The position numbers were made by a program, and so were the translations under genes. Below are positions 1-8,473 of a stretch of DNA of 64,000 nucleotides, in pieces (within the stretch, counting starts at the first letter, position 1; every line of letters begins with the position of its first letter). The notes under the pieces were generated by a model, which was not told where the DNA came from, did not search any database, and saw only the letters and a list, made by a program, of their open reading frames with translations. The DNA is from Atopobacter sp. AH10 (GTDB taxonomy: Bacteria; Bacillota; Bacilli; Lactobacillales; Aerococcaceae): positions 1 to 64,000 of the forward strand of contig NZ_QXPZ01000021.1 of the NCBI RefSeq assembly GCF_003664595.1, given 5' to 3'.

Positions 1-13
1 CTTTATATGTCAT

Positions 14-37
14 AGACAGACTTCAGTCTGTCTTTTT
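14..37 (+). terminator. intrinsic terminator at window edge
   Basis: A 9-bp perfect stem (AGACAGACT with a TC loop) is followed by TTTTT. It would end a plus-strand gene lying to the left of the window and abuts the dispersed CAAAAAGTATAG motif that starts at 36. Confidence 0.6.
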
Positions 38-62
38 CACCAACAACAAAAAGTATAGAGCC
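26..62. repeat. dispersed convergent-end motif, copy 1
   Basis: A 37-base block, core CAAAAAGTATAGAGCC, that matches 57717-57753 at 35 of 37 positions and resembles 33641-33666. In all three cases it precedes a strong hairpin. The second and third copies certainly lie between convergent genes; here only the right-hand (minus) gene is visible. Confidence 0.7.
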
Positions 63-83
63 ATTATTTATTTGTTCCAAAAT

Positions 84-121
84 AAAAAGGCAAGCTATCT
101 TTCAAGATAGCTTGCTTTTTT
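84..121. terminator. bidirectional terminator of the sigma factor gene
   Basis: A 12-bp perfect stem (GCAAGCTATCTT, loop TC) has an A-run before it and a T-run after it, so it can stop transcription from both sides. It lies 22 bases beyond the stop of the minus-strand sigma gene. Confidence 0.8.
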
Positions 122-142
122 GAATAAGTTGAAAAATCTAAT

Positions 143-754
143 TTAGCGGTTGAAAAGAGGGGCTAAAGCGATTTTTATGCGGTCAATGCGACGGTAGAGA
201 GTGCGTCTGGAGAGACCAAATTGTTGAGCTAAGTCTTCCTTGCTTTTTCCGCCATGGTAGAGAGCAAGGAAAAGTTGACAATCTTCTGGGCGGATTTGTG
301 CCAGGCAGTCTCTTATCAAGAGGTTTTCGGCTAGATCATTCTGCTTTTCATCAGCTAGAAGATCTAAAAGGGCGGGATCGTTTTTGTCATCTTTTCGGTA
401 GCTTTTTCGATGCAAGAGGTCTAGATAAAAACGCCGTAAGCTGATCTTGGCATAAGAGATGAATTGATAGCGATTTTCCAGAAGCCAATCTCCTTTAAAA
501 CGTTGAGCGAGATCACAAAGTTTGAGAAAACCATCTTGAACAAAGTCTTCAAAGTCGCCGTGTGACTTAAAGATACCTAGATGAGCTAGGCTATAATAGA
601 TGACTCTTTGATGTTGTTCCCATAAATTTTCCATGTCTAGAGAAGTCAATACTTTATCAAATGACTTTTTTGGATGAGTGGATTGCAAGGAATTGTTTTT
701 GCTAGAGAGACTGATGCTTTCTTGAAGTGAATGACTTGATTTTTTTCTGTCCAC
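143..754 (-). CDS. ComX/SigH-like alternative sigma factor
   Basis: A 203-residue sigma-70 family protein. Residues about 45-112 form region 2 (helices with the DFEDFVQDGFLKL and QFISYAKISLRRFYLDLLHRK stretches that bind core RNA polymerase and the -10 element). Residues about 150-195 form a region 4 helix-turn-helix (SKEDLAQQFGLSRRTLYRRI). Region 3 and a long N-terminal domain are missing, and the first 35 residues are polar and probably disordered. Length and layout fit the ComX/SigX and SigH-like group that switches on late competence genes in Lactobacillales; ECF factors are the alternative. The start is GTG, chosen because AAGGA sits 7 bases upstream. The gene stands alone. No com-box promoter was found elsewhere in the window, so the target genes are unknown. 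The family is certain; the competence role is inferred. Confidence 0.8.
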   Translation of the reverse strand: MDRKKSSHSLQESISLSSKNNSLQSTHPKKSFDKVLTSLDMENLWEQHQRVIYYSLAHLGIFKSHGDFEDFVQDGFLKLCDLAQRFKGDWLLENRYQFISYAKISLRRFYLDLLHRKSYRKDDKNDPALLDLLADEKQNDLAENLLIRDCLAQIRPEDCQLFLALYHGGKSKEDLAQQFGLSRRTLYRRIDRIKIALAPLFNR

Positions 755-1184
755 TTGTTTATCCTTCTGGACGTCCCTTGTATTAGGCCCATCTATACTA
801 TGTTACAGACAGAAATGAAAATAAAATCGATGCATTTCTCATTATCCAAAGGCTTTTCATATATTTTCACATTTTTAAAAGTGTATTTTCTATTTTTGTT
901 TGTTATAAGGGGATATTATCTACTTTGTGAAAGAATAATTTCTGAGACTAGTTATTAGAGGATTATCATATATCTACAAAATGTCGATGTAAGCGGGAAA
1001 AAAGCTATCGAAGAAGGATTTTTTCTCATTTTCAATGAAAGCTTGTCATAAGAGGGAAAAGCAAAGATAATTATTTTTAAGGGAGATATAGTTCGAAATA
1101 GTTTAGAGGGAATGTTTTCAAATTTTTCTGACTAAATTGCTGAGTTTGGGTCAAAAGTGACCTGATTTGCTGATTTTGAAACCG
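755..1184. other. spacer without convincing gene
   Basis: An AT-rich spacer upstream of both flanking genes. It contains a small perfect dyad (GGTCA-AAAG-TGACC, 1149-1162) just ahead of the promoter at 1185, which could be an operator. A 67-codon reading frame in its first part lacks a ribosome site and resembles no protein. Confidence 0.4.
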
Positions 1185-1213
1185 TTGACAACAAGGGTGA
1201 AGATGCTTATTCT
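1185..1213 (+). promoter_or_regulatory. sigma-A promoter
   Basis: TTGACA at 1185-1190 and TATTCT at 1208-1213 with a 17-base spacer, 48 bases before the start of the next gene. Confidence 0.65.
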
Positions 1214-1261
1214 ATAAATAGCGGGTTCACTATAGCTTCTACTAATGAAAGAGGTGCTAGG

Positions 1262-1801
1262 ATGTTAAAAAATATCAAGGTGAATTTTGAAACGATCGAG
1301 CTCTTGCAATTTTTCTGGGAAACAGTGGCAAAAGGCGACAAGATTAGTGATTCTTATATCATGGATATTGTCAATAAACCTGAAATGCAGGCTATCTATA
1401 CAGAGGGATTCGATACTCAATCAGCGAGGAAAGTTTTGTCAGCTGTGATGAATAAAGAAGTTTTAAACGATGCCACAGACAAGGAAAAAGAGTTTTTCCA
1501 ATATAATATGTTTAATGCAGATGATCCTGGAAATGTGGAAATGATGCTGCCACCAGTCAAACTCTTGAACTTTGACGACTTAAAGGCAGAATACAAAGAA
1601 GAAAGTGACATAGAGGATTTACAGGTCAATGTCGTTCCTTCCTATGATATGGTCTCTCGAATAGATGGGCATAGTTTGACCCTCAATTTCTTCAAGATTG
1701 AAGCGGACTGGTCTGATATGGATCATGTCTTTGTGGAAGGAAAGATTTTGAAGGATTATATAGAGGATCGCTTACGGGAGATTATGGATCAGGCTCGTTA
1801 G
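1262..1801 (+). CDS. conserved hypothetical protein
   Basis: A 179-residue soluble, acidic protein that I do not recognise with certainty. It has no signal peptide, membrane segment or cysteine cluster. The first two thirds look helical (residues 1-90) and the last part alternates strands and a C-terminal charged helix (KDYIEDRLREIMDQAR). The start ATG is preceded by GAAAGAGGTG and a good promoter. It is a single gene closed by a strong terminator at 1914. No function is proposed. Confidence 0.8.
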   Translation: MLKNIKVNFETIELLQFFWETVAKGDKISDSYIMDIVNKPEMQAIYTEGFDTQSARKVLSAVMNKEVLNDATDKEKEFFQYNMFNADDPGNVEMMLPPVKLLNFDDLKAEYKEESDIEDLQVNVVPSYDMVSRIDGHSLTLNFFKIEADWSDMDHVFVEGKILKDYIEDRLREIMDQAR

Positions 1802-1913
1802 GAAGAGAGAACTAGCTCCTATAGTGTCTGTGTCGCAAAATTTGCCTTGGGGGAGGTGCAGGGCAAAGAAGAGGTCAGAGCTATTTTAAACATATAGGGA
1901 GAGCAACTAGTTG

Positions 1914-1941
1914 GCACGGGGATTAACCCCGTGCTTTTTTT
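1914..1941 (+). terminator. intrinsic terminator
   Basis: An 8-bp perfect GC-rich stem (GCACGGGG / CCCCGTGC, loop ATTAA) followed by seven T. Confidence 0.9.
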
Positions 1942-2115
1942 AACCCCCTGAGTAACTAAAAAGGTAAAATAATACTTTCCTATGACCGATTTCCTCGTGT
2001 TTTTTATTTTTTTAAGTGGCTATGTCAAGAAAAAGGCATAATCTAGCTCCTACTTTTTTGTGTTTCAAAAGTAGAGTAGAATGAAGGGGAGATAGGATTT
2101 AGCCTTGAATTCATC

Positions 2116-2290
2116 GAAGAGTAGTGGATAACTCCTGTAAGGAAGGGAGTTTATGAAAGGCTTGGCTCCATTGAAGAAATAGTTGACGACTTCTAGAAGA
2201 ACGGAAGTTTTGAAATAGCTGATGACAATTGATGGAGTAGTAGACGGACGACTCCTCGTATGGAGAACAAGGGATGTAAGTTTTAAAAGG
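2116..2290. repeat. degenerate 58-bp tandem array ahead of deoB
   Basis: Three diverged units beginning near 2116, 2173 and 2232. Each starts with a GA(G/A)TAGT-like box and contains a short hairpin (AACTCC..GGGAGT, GACTTC..GGAAGT, GACTCC..GGAGAA). The array fills the deoB leader and ends in its ribosome site. It may be a decayed duplication or a repeated regulatory hairpin. Confidence 0.5.
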
Positions 2291-2300
2291 GGGATTTTTG

Positions 2301-3488
2301 ATGCGATTTAAACGAGTATTTGCTATAGTTTTAGACTCTGTTGGTATAGGGGCTGCAGCCGATGCCAGTCAATTTGGTGATGAGGGGGCAGATACATTAG
2401 GCCATATAGGAGACTATTTTAAGGGTAAATTATCATTGCCTCATCTTGCTCGCTTAGGTTTATCCAATATACGTCAACAAGCTATTTTGGGTCTTCCAAA
2501 AGCAAATCCAGCAATAGGCTCTTTTGGAAAAATGGGAGAAGTTTCAGTTGGGAAAGATAGCATGGATGGTCATTGGGAAATGATGGGCTTACCAGTGACA
2601 AAGCCTTTAAGTTTTTATCCGGAAGGTTTTCCTAAAGAAATCATTGAAAAGATTGAGAAATTCTCCGGACGCAAGGTTGTTGCCAATCGTCCAGCTTCTG
2701 GAACAGAAATTATCAAGGAACTTGGTGAGCACCAAATGAAAACGGGGGATCTGATTGTTTATACTTCAGGAGATTCTGTTTTACAAATTGCAGCTCATGA
2801 AGAGATTATTCCTCTTGAAGAACTCTACAAGATTTGTCGCTATTGTCGTAGTTTGATGAACGGGCCGGAACATACTATAGGTCGAGTGATTGCAAGACCT
2901 TATGTTGGCTCTGATAAGGATCACTTTGTTCGGACGAGTCATCGGCACGACTTTTCTTTAAAACCTTATGGGTCAACTGCTCTTGATGCCATTCAAACAG
3001 CTGGATATGAAACGATTGGGATTGGGAAAACCAACGATATCTTTTCTGGGCAAGGTTTAAATCGGGTTTACCATAATGAGAGCAATATGGATGGAATGGA
3101 TCATGTGGATGAGGTGTTAGGACAAGACTTTACAGGTTTTTGCTTTGTGAACTTGGTTGATTTTGATGCCATGTACGGCCATAGAAGGAATCCGGAAGGC
3201 TATGGACAAGCTTTAATGGATTTCGACCATCGTTTAGGTAATGTTTTAGCTAACTTGAGGGAAGATGATCTCTTAATGCTAACAGCTGATCATGGGAATG
3301 ACCCTTGCTTTAAGGGAACGGATCACACCCGAGAATATGTGCCACTATTGGTCTATTCCAAGAGCCTAGTGGGTAATGTTGATTTAGGACAACGAAAGAC
3401 TTTTGCTGATATGGGGGCAACTATTCTCCATAATTTTGATTTGCCACATGAAAATGTAGGAACAAGTTTCTTGAATGAACTTCGCTAA
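2301..3488 (+). CDS. deoB: phosphopentomutase DeoB
   Basis: A 395-residue alkaline-phosphatase-superfamily enzyme that interconverts (deoxy)ribose 1-phosphate and 5-phosphate, linking nucleoside salvage to the pentose phosphate pathway. The family motifs are complete: N-terminal metal site (VLDSVGIG), [10 protein letters not shown], the Thr nucleophile region ([13 protein letters not shown]), and C-terminal metal ligands (TADHGNDP and [15 protein letters not shown]). The length is normal. The start at ATG 2301 has GGGGGA 6 bases upstream; the TTG just before it is too close. It stands alone here rather than with deoC or nucleoside phosphorylases. Confidence 0.97.
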   Translation: MRFKRVFAIVLDSVGIGAAADASQFGDEGADTLGHIGDYFKGKLSLPHLARLGLSNIRQQAILGLPKANPAIGSFGKMGEVSVGKDSMDGHWEMMGLPVTKPLSFYPEGFPKEIIEKIEKFSGRKVVANRPASGTEIIKELGEHQMKTGDLIVYTSGDSVLQIAAHEEIIPLEELYKICRYCRSLMNGPEHTIGRVIARPYVGSDKDHFVRTSHRHDFSLKPYGSTALDAIQTAGYETIGIGKTNDIFSGQGLNRVYHNESNMDGMDHVDEVLGQDFTGFCFVNLVDFDAMYGHRRNPEGYGQALMDFDHRLGNVLANLREDDLLMLTADHGNDPCFKGTDHTREYVPLLVYSKSLVGNVDLGQRKTFADMGATILHNFDLPHENVGTSFLNELR

Positions 3489-3525
3489 CTCAGTTCTAAT
3501 ATGGATGGAAATTTTGTATATAAGA

Positions 3526-3648
3526 AAGGGACTGGGATAAAAGCCTAATAATTAAGCAAGTCCAAATAAGAAAGTGCGTCATATCAAGTCTTGAAAAACT
3601 TGATTGACGCACTTTTCTCGTTTTTTATGACTTTTGTCCCAGTCCCTT
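3526..3648. repeat. nested inverted-repeat element
   Basis: An outer 18-bp inverted repeat (AAGGGACTGGGATAAAAG at 3526-3543, partner 3631-3648, one G-U position) encloses an inner hairpin at 3571-3615 (AAAGTGCGTCATATCAAGT). The inner arm begins with the same AAAGTGCGTCATAT as the hairpin at 21231. It may act as the deoB terminator, and it looks like a small dispersed, MITE- or REP-like unit. Confidence 0.75.
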
Positions 3649-3957
3649 AATGTGTAGGGAATACTTGGGAGACATTTTGTTTTTGAGAGGAAATTTAAAG
3701 GGGCTAGTAAAAGTTTAGGGGAGGCTATAGCATGTAGGGTTTGGGTATAACCTTGATGACTTTTCACATGATCAAGGGTAAATTTGTTCGGAAAAACAAA
3801 ATAAAGCGTATGTTAAGTTTTTTGTGTAGGCAAAAAAATAGTAAAACACGAACATTTAAAGAAAAATAAATAAAATAATTCGTTAGAGTACTTTACATTG
3901 TGCAAAAGTACTATATAATAAGACTATCAACTAAGCAAAGCACATGAGGAGGACCAC
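3649..3957 (+). promoter_or_regulatory. purC upstream region with promoter and PurBox-like sites
   Basis: TTTACA (3892-3897) and TATAAT (3914-3919) with a 16-base spacer form the promoter. Two imperfect PurBox-like sequences lie upstream: TTTTCCGAACAAA on the minus strand (about 3783-3795) and AAACACGAACATT (about 3843-3855), against the lactic acid bacterial consensus AWWWCCGAACWWT. PurR control is inferred; the second site matches poorly. Confidence 0.5.
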
Positions 3958-4638
3958 ATGGAAAAGATTTACACTGGAAAAACCAAAGACGTTTATGAAA
4001 TCGACGACAAGTCCGTTTTGCTCCACTTCAAGGACGATGTGACAGGTAAGGATGGAGTTTTCGATCCTGGTGAAAATCAAGTCGGCTTGCAAATTGAAGG
4101 TGCTGGTCACTCTGCTGTTGCAATGACCAAATTCTTCTATGAAAAACTAAACGATTTAGGCCTATTTACTCACTTTATTTCTGCTGACTTGGATAAAAAT
4201 GAAGCAGTTGTCCGTAAGGCTAAAGTATTCGGTAAGGGTGTAGAAGTCATCGTTCGCTATCGAGCAGTGGGGTCATTCTTACGCCGTTATGGTGCCTATA
4301 TCGAAGAAGCTGCTGAATTGCCAAGTTTCGTTGAAGTGACTTTGAAAGATGACAAACGCAACGATCCACCAATTTCTGCGGATGCTTTAGAGATTTTATC
4401 GATTATGGATAAGAATCAATACAAAGAATTAGAAGACCTTGCTCGTAAGATTGGGGAAGTCGTCAAAGCTGAATTAGCTAAAAAAGACTTGGAATTATAT
4501 GACATCAAATTCGAATTTGGAGAAATTGATGGGAAAGTGGCTTTGATTGATGAAATTTCTGACGGTAACATGCGTGCCTACCATAAGGGTGAATATATCC
4601 AACCACTCGATTTAGAAAAGCGTTTGTTAGGGGAATAA
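3958..4638 (+). CDS. purC: phosphoribosylaminoimidazole-succinocarboxamide synthase (SAICAR synthetase)
   Basis: A 226-residue cytosolic enzyme that joins CAIR and aspartate with ATP in purine synthesis. It shows the N-terminal ATP motif (YTGKTKDVYEIDD), the VIVRYRAVGSFLRRYG segment, and the C-terminal signature ALIDEISDGNMR. The length is typical of the short bacterial form. The ATG has GAGGAGG 6 bases upstream. It is alone here, without the rest of the pur operon, and is followed by its own terminator. Confidence 0.95.
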   Translation: MEKIYTGKTKDVYEIDDKSVLLHFKDDVTGKDGVFDPGENQVGLQIEGAGHSAVAMTKFFYEKLNDLGLFTHFISADLDKNEAVVRKAKVFGKGVEVIVRYRAVGSFLRRYGAYIEEAAELPSFVEVTLKDDKRNDPPISADALEILSIMDKNQYKELEDLARKIGEVVKAELAKKDLELYDIKFEFGEIDGKVALIDEISDGNMRAYHKGEYIQPLDLEKRLLGE

Positions 4639-4663
4639 TAGATAACTTTTGAATGATGCTATC

Positions 4664-4716
4664 GGCTAAGTAGCTAGGGACAGTTTGAAGCCTGTCGCTA
4701 GTCACTTAGCCTTTTT
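4664..4716 (+). terminator. purC terminator
   Basis: A long stem (GGCTAAGT..CTAG.GACAG pairing with CTGTC..CTAG..ACTTAGCC) followed by TTTTT. Confidence 0.9.
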
Positions 4717-4753
4717 CCTTTGTTAACGTTTAAGAAGAGGATCGGACTAAAGG

Positions 4754-4790
4754 AAAAAACTCCTCCTCAGTAAGAGATGAGAAGGAGTTT
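4754..4790 (-). terminator. terminator for the MATE gene
   Basis: Read on the minus strand, an 8-bp stem (AAACTCCT / AGGAGTTT) runs into six T. It lies about 180 bases downstream of the MATE stop codon. Confidence 0.6.
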
Positions 4791-4968
4791 AGAGGGTATT
4801 TAAAGGGTAAGGTAAGGGCGCTGTTTAAGGAACTTAAAATAGCCTAATGTAGTGTTCAAATGTTCTATAGCTGGACTGGAATTTTACTAAAGGAGTGTAG
4901 TGTCAAATAAATTGTGTAAACTGTCTTGTAAGACTGTAGATATAGTGTGGGAAGTCTTTTTTAATAGA

Positions 4969-6324
4969 CTAAGCTATTTTGGCGCCTTCTTTGCTTCTTG
5001 CAGCGAGAGCTTTTAGAGAAGATAATCGACGTTTTAAAAGGAAAGACGAGCATACTAGGGTGATAGCCTCGGAAATGGCGAGAGAGAACCAGATAGCGCC
5101 AGCTCCCAAAAGACGTGGGGCTAGTGTTAAAACAGCACAAATGACCACATAACCTCGGAGGAGGGAAATAATTAATTCAAAGTCAGGGCGATGAACAGCC
5201 GTCAGATACCCCCCTATGCCAATGTTGAATCCAAGAAGGAGAAAGGCGAGGCTAAATTCACGAATAGCTTTGACTGTAAATTGAACGAAAGTAGGATCAG
5301 CTTGACTCAAGAAAACAGCGATGATTTGTCGAGGAAAAATCTGGATTAAAGCCACTAGAACGATGGAAGAAATGGCAATGGTTAGGAAAATCATTCTACG
5401 GAGTTTTTTCATCGTAAAGTAAGCCTCTGCCCCAAAAGAGTAAGAGATTAAAGGTTGTCCACTTTGGAGGATAGCGATCATAGTGTTGGTGATGAGGGTC
5501 ATCAGGTAGACAATAACAGAGAAACTAGCGATTTTTTCTGTCCCATAATAAGTAAGAATGGAGTGGTTGAATAAGAGAATAGTAAAACCTGAAGCCAGTT
5601 CTGTTAAGGCAGAAGGAATACCGAAGCGTACGATGCGGATAAAATCGGTGAAGTGAAAGCGAAATGGAGTGAAGGATAAATTGGAGCGTTTGGATAGAAA
5701 GTGAAGGCAATAACCTAGACTGGGCACTAATTGAGCCAAGCCTGTTGCGACTGCAGCACCATACACTCCCAAATGAAAGATATAGATAAAGATGTAATCT
5801 AAGGCGATATTGGTTAAGGCAGATAGACTTGTTAAGAAAATAGCTAACTTAGGATGGCCATCCGCTTTGATAAATATTTCAAAGACATAGGTTAAAGCAA
5901 AGAAAGGGCTAAAGAGAATAATGACGTGAAGATAGTCGTGTGCCAAAGAGCGAATACTTTCTTTAGCGCCTAAAATAGATAAGATCAAGTCGATGTGATA
6001 GAAAGAAAAAGCCGCTATAAGGAAAGACAGGCCGGCAGATATGGCGATGCCTAAACTGAAAAATTTATTCGCCTTTTCTAGATGTTTTTGCCCTAGCTGG
6101 TAGGTGATCATATTCGAGGTGCCGATGGAAATTAACATTGCTAGAGCAAACATGACCGTTGTGAAAGGTAAAGAAACATTCACGGCAGATAGTGCAGTTG
6201 CCCCAACACCTTGTCCGACGAAGATCCCGTCTACCATCGTGTAACTGGAAAAAAGAATCATAGAACCTAGAGTGGGTAATAAAAATCTCAAGTAGGTTCG
6301 ATAGATATTGCCACTAATTAACAT
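4969..6324 (-). CDS. MATE family multidrug efflux pump
   Basis: A 451-residue protein with about 12 membrane segments in two similar halves, as in MATE transporters that export cationic drugs using Na+ or H+. The N-terminal TMVDGIFVGQGVGATALSAVN stretch and the internal IPSALTELASG region of the second half are typical. The start at ATG 6324 is chosen because GAGGAGG lies 5 bases before it; an in-frame ATG 18 bases further up would place the ribosome site inside the gene. It is divergent from a BmrR-like regulator with the MerR operator at 6361 in between, which indicates drug-induced expression. The substrate is unknown. Confidence 0.92.
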   Translation of the reverse strand: MLISGNIYRTYLRFLLPTLGSMILFSSYTMVDGIFVGQGVGATALSAVNVSLPFTTVMFALAMLISIGTSNMITYQLGQKHLEKANKFFSLGIAISAGLSFLIAAFSFYHIDLILSILGAKESIRSLAHDYLHVIILFSPFFALTYVFEIFIKADGHPKLAIFLTSLSALTNIALDYIFIYIFHLGVYGAAVATGLAQLVPSLGYCLHFLSKRSNLSFTPFRFHFTDFIRIVRFGIPSALTELASGFTILLFNHSILTYYGTEKIASFSVIVYLMTLITNTMIAILQSGQPLISYSFGAEAYFTMKKLRRMIFLTIAISSIVLVALIQIFPRQIIAVFLSQADPTFVQFTVKAIREFSLAFLLLGFNIGIGGYLTAVHRPDFELIISLLRGYVVICAVLTLAPRLLGAGAIWFSLAISEAITLVCSSFLLKRRLSSLKALAARSKEGAKIA

Positions 6325-6353
6325 ATAGTCCTCCTCATTCATGCTATAATTTT

Positions 6354-6384
6354 AGTGTACACCTTGGAGTGACTCCAAGGTCAA
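6354..6384 (-). promoter_or_regulatory. MerR-type promoter and operator for the efflux gene
   Basis: On the minus strand TTGACC and TACACT are separated by 19 bases, the over-long spacing that MerR regulators correct by DNA distortion. The spacer holds a 21-bp dyad with half-sites ACCTTGGAGT and ACTCCAAGGT around one central base (6361-6381). Confidence 0.88.
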
Positions 6385-6457
6385 GAAAGAATGAATGAAA
6401 AAATGAGGAGAAGTCATGAGGAAGGACTATTAGCAGAGGGCAGATCAAGGAGGATTT

Positions 6458-7261
6458 ATGAAAGTTGAATATACGATTGGTGAAATGGCGAAACTTTACC
6501 ATGTATCAACAGATACCTTACGTTATTATGAAAAAGAGGGTCTCTTAATTCCGAAACGAGCCAAAAATGGGTATCGGGTATATACCTTATTTGATACTTG
6601 GAAGCTTAATGTCATTAGTATGATGAAACGATTAGGGGTCTCTTTAGGGGAAATCAAGGCGTTCTTAGATCAACGATCAGTTGATCGAGAGAAAGAATTG
6701 TTGAAGGAAGAAGCTATGTATATAAAAGAACAAATGGCTAGCTTGCAAGAACAATTACATCATATAGAAGAAGGTTTGCGTATTTTAGAAGATGCAGTGA
6801 ACCCTAAAAGGATGGGACAGGTTTCCTATTGCCATTTTCCTAAACGCAAGATGATTTATATTGAGCGAGCTATTTCTTCTGATGACGAAGTAGATATGGC
6901 CTTTAGTCAATTAATGAATAAAAAGCCTGGGGGATGGCCGATTTACAATAGAGATTTTGCGACTATTTTACCTTTAGAGCAACTTTTGCGTAAAGAATAC
7001 AACCAATATAGTCATGCAGTTCTTTTGTTAGCGGATGATCAAGAACCTTATGATGGAGAACTAAAAGAGGGAGAATATGCCATTCTTCGGGTAAAAGGAC
7101 CCTATGAAAAGCTAGCTCTGGCTTATCAAGACTTGTTGTCTGCCATTGACTCTTCAGGTAAGAAAGTCGTGGGGAATGCCATTGAACGTTATATGATCGA
7201 TGTGAATCATAGCGCCAATCCAGAAGAATACGTCACGGAACTCCAGATACGAGTGGAATAG
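6458..7261 (+). CDS. BmrR-like MerR regulator with GyrI effector domain
   Basis: A 267-residue protein. Residues 3-72 are the winged helix domain (YTIGEMAKLYHVSTDTLRYYEKEGLL), followed by a dimerising coiled coil (about 78-118, rich in Glu and Gln) and a GyrI-like small-molecule domain (about 120-265). In BmrR this arrangement binds lipophilic cations and turns on an efflux gene. It is transcribed away from the MATE pump across a shared MerR operator, so the pump is its likely target. AAGGAGG precedes the ATG. Confidence 0.92.
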   Translation: MKVEYTIGEMAKLYHVSTDTLRYYEKEGLLIPKRAKNGYRVYTLFDTWKLNVISMMKRLGVSLGEIKAFLDQRSVDREKELLKEEAMYIKEQMASLQEQLHHIEEGLRILEDAVNPKRMGQVSYCHFPKRKMIYIERAISSDDEVDMAFSQLMNKKPGGWPIYNRDFATILPLEQLLRKEYNQYSHAVLLLADDQEPYDGELKEGEYAILRVKGPYEKLALAYQDLLSAIDSSGKKVVGNAIERYMIDVNHSANPEEYVTELQIRVE

Positions 7262-7546
7262 GGGATATGTTGTTAGCAAGTATTTATTGCTATAATAGAG
7301 TTAGATAGATTGACGAGCTCTTGTTTGTTTTGAATGCAGCAAGTAAAGCTAAGAAGCTACTTGAAATAGAAAGAAATTTTCAGTACAAGAGCAATAGTGA
7401 GCGCTTTTTTACTAGCTAAAAGTGCTAAAGAAGTCAACGAAGACGAGTGTCAATACATATTTTTTTCCATAGATAACAGTTGCATCCGTCATGTCAAAAT
7501 AAGCGCTAGGACTTTGCCAAGATCGTTCAAAAAAGGGGGGATTAAA

Positions 7547-8173
7547 ATGGCAAAGAGAGGGGAAAAAGTTGCCACACAGGAAAGGTTAAGGCAATCGGAT
7601 AAAGAACTGCGTGAATTATTGGATTATTATTTGTTTGCAACCTTACATTTGTATGGGATTATTGAATTGACAGATTTTCTACGCATTATTCAACAACATC
7701 ATGGAGTCATCATAAACGAAAATGAATTTTCCTATTTAATGTCGAATTGGATGGAAGAAAAGGGAGACTATTTTCTGTATAAAAATTGGATTGTGGATAA
7801 GTCTCTAAGAGATTCACTAGGGGATATAGATAAATTGGCACAAAAGCAAGCGCAGTATACCCGTTATCTACCCGACCCATTTGAATATGTGCTATATGCT
7901 GATGATGATTATACGGATAACCCTTATTTAGGGGCTTTATCAGTTTTTTTAAGACGGTCTTTTGATTTATCGACCATGCAGGCTATGCAACTGATCAAAA
8001 TATCCAGTAAGAAAATGAGTGCTAAAGCTATGTGTGAGGCGATTGTTAAAGCCCAACCCTCTCAATATATGTGCGATTTAGAAGAGTTAAATCAGTTAGT
8101 GGCAAACTTTTATCCTTATGAGCGTAGGCCGGAATTATTGGGGAATAGGCCTGTCGATTTTGTTGCTTCTTAA
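7547..8173 (+). CDS. conserved hypothetical protein
   Basis: A 208-residue soluble protein, mostly helical, rich in Tyr and Asp/Glu (PDPFEYVLYADDDYTDNPYLG). I do not recognise it. There is no signal peptide or membrane segment. The start ATG follows AAAAGGGGGG; the frame stays open for 50 more codons upstream, but that part has no ribosome site and a different composition. The preceding 285 bases (7262-7546) hold no other gene. A 41-bp tandem array follows the stop codon. Confidence 0.75.
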   Translation: MAKRGEKVATQERLRQSDKELRELLDYYLFATLHLYGIIELTDFLRIIQQHHGVIINENEFSYLMSNWMEEKGDYFLYKNWIVDKSLRDSLGDIDKLAQKQAQYTRYLPDPFEYVLYADDDYTDNPYLGALSVFLRRSFDLSTMQAMQLIKISSKKMSAKAMCEAIVKAQPSQYMCDLEELNQLVANFYPYERRPELLGNRPVDFVAS

Positions 8174-8218
8174 AAATTTAAGCAGGATTAAACTAAGGCG
8201 AGTCTATGATAGGAACAA

Positions 8219-8423
8219 GTGTGGAAGAAGTTGATAAGGCTAGTCTTTTGCAGAAACTCGTGTGAAACAAGTTGACAAGACTAGTCTTTTACAGAAATTC
8301 GAGTGAAACAAGTTGATGAAACTGGTCTTTTACAGAAATTCGAGTGAAACAAGTTGATAAGACTAGCCTGTGATAGAAATTAGTGTGAAGCAATTGAGCA
8401 GACTTGTCTTGTATAGTTTCGCT
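8219..8423. repeat. 41-bp tandem array, five copies
   Basis: Units start at 8219, 8260, 8301, 8342 and 8383, an exact 41-base period, with the shared core GTGAAACAAGTTGATAAGAC and CAGAAATTCG. Units 3 and 4 are nearly identical and the outer ones have diverged. A weak sixth copy may occupy 8178-8218. It fills the spacer before the proline iminopeptidase gene and has no open frame. Confidence 0.92.
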
Positions 8424-8473
8424 AAACACAAGGCGATCAGTTCTACATATGTTTATAAAAAGGGAGGAAGCAG

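Noticed and set aside
755-958. 67-codon frame downstream of the sigma gene start
   Set aside because: No ribosome site, no similarity, low-complexity hydrophobic composition typical of translated AT-rich spacer.
8219-8423. Possible CRISPR array
   Set aside because: Units are contiguous tandem copies without unique spacers, and no cas genes are present; the same holds for the other arrays.
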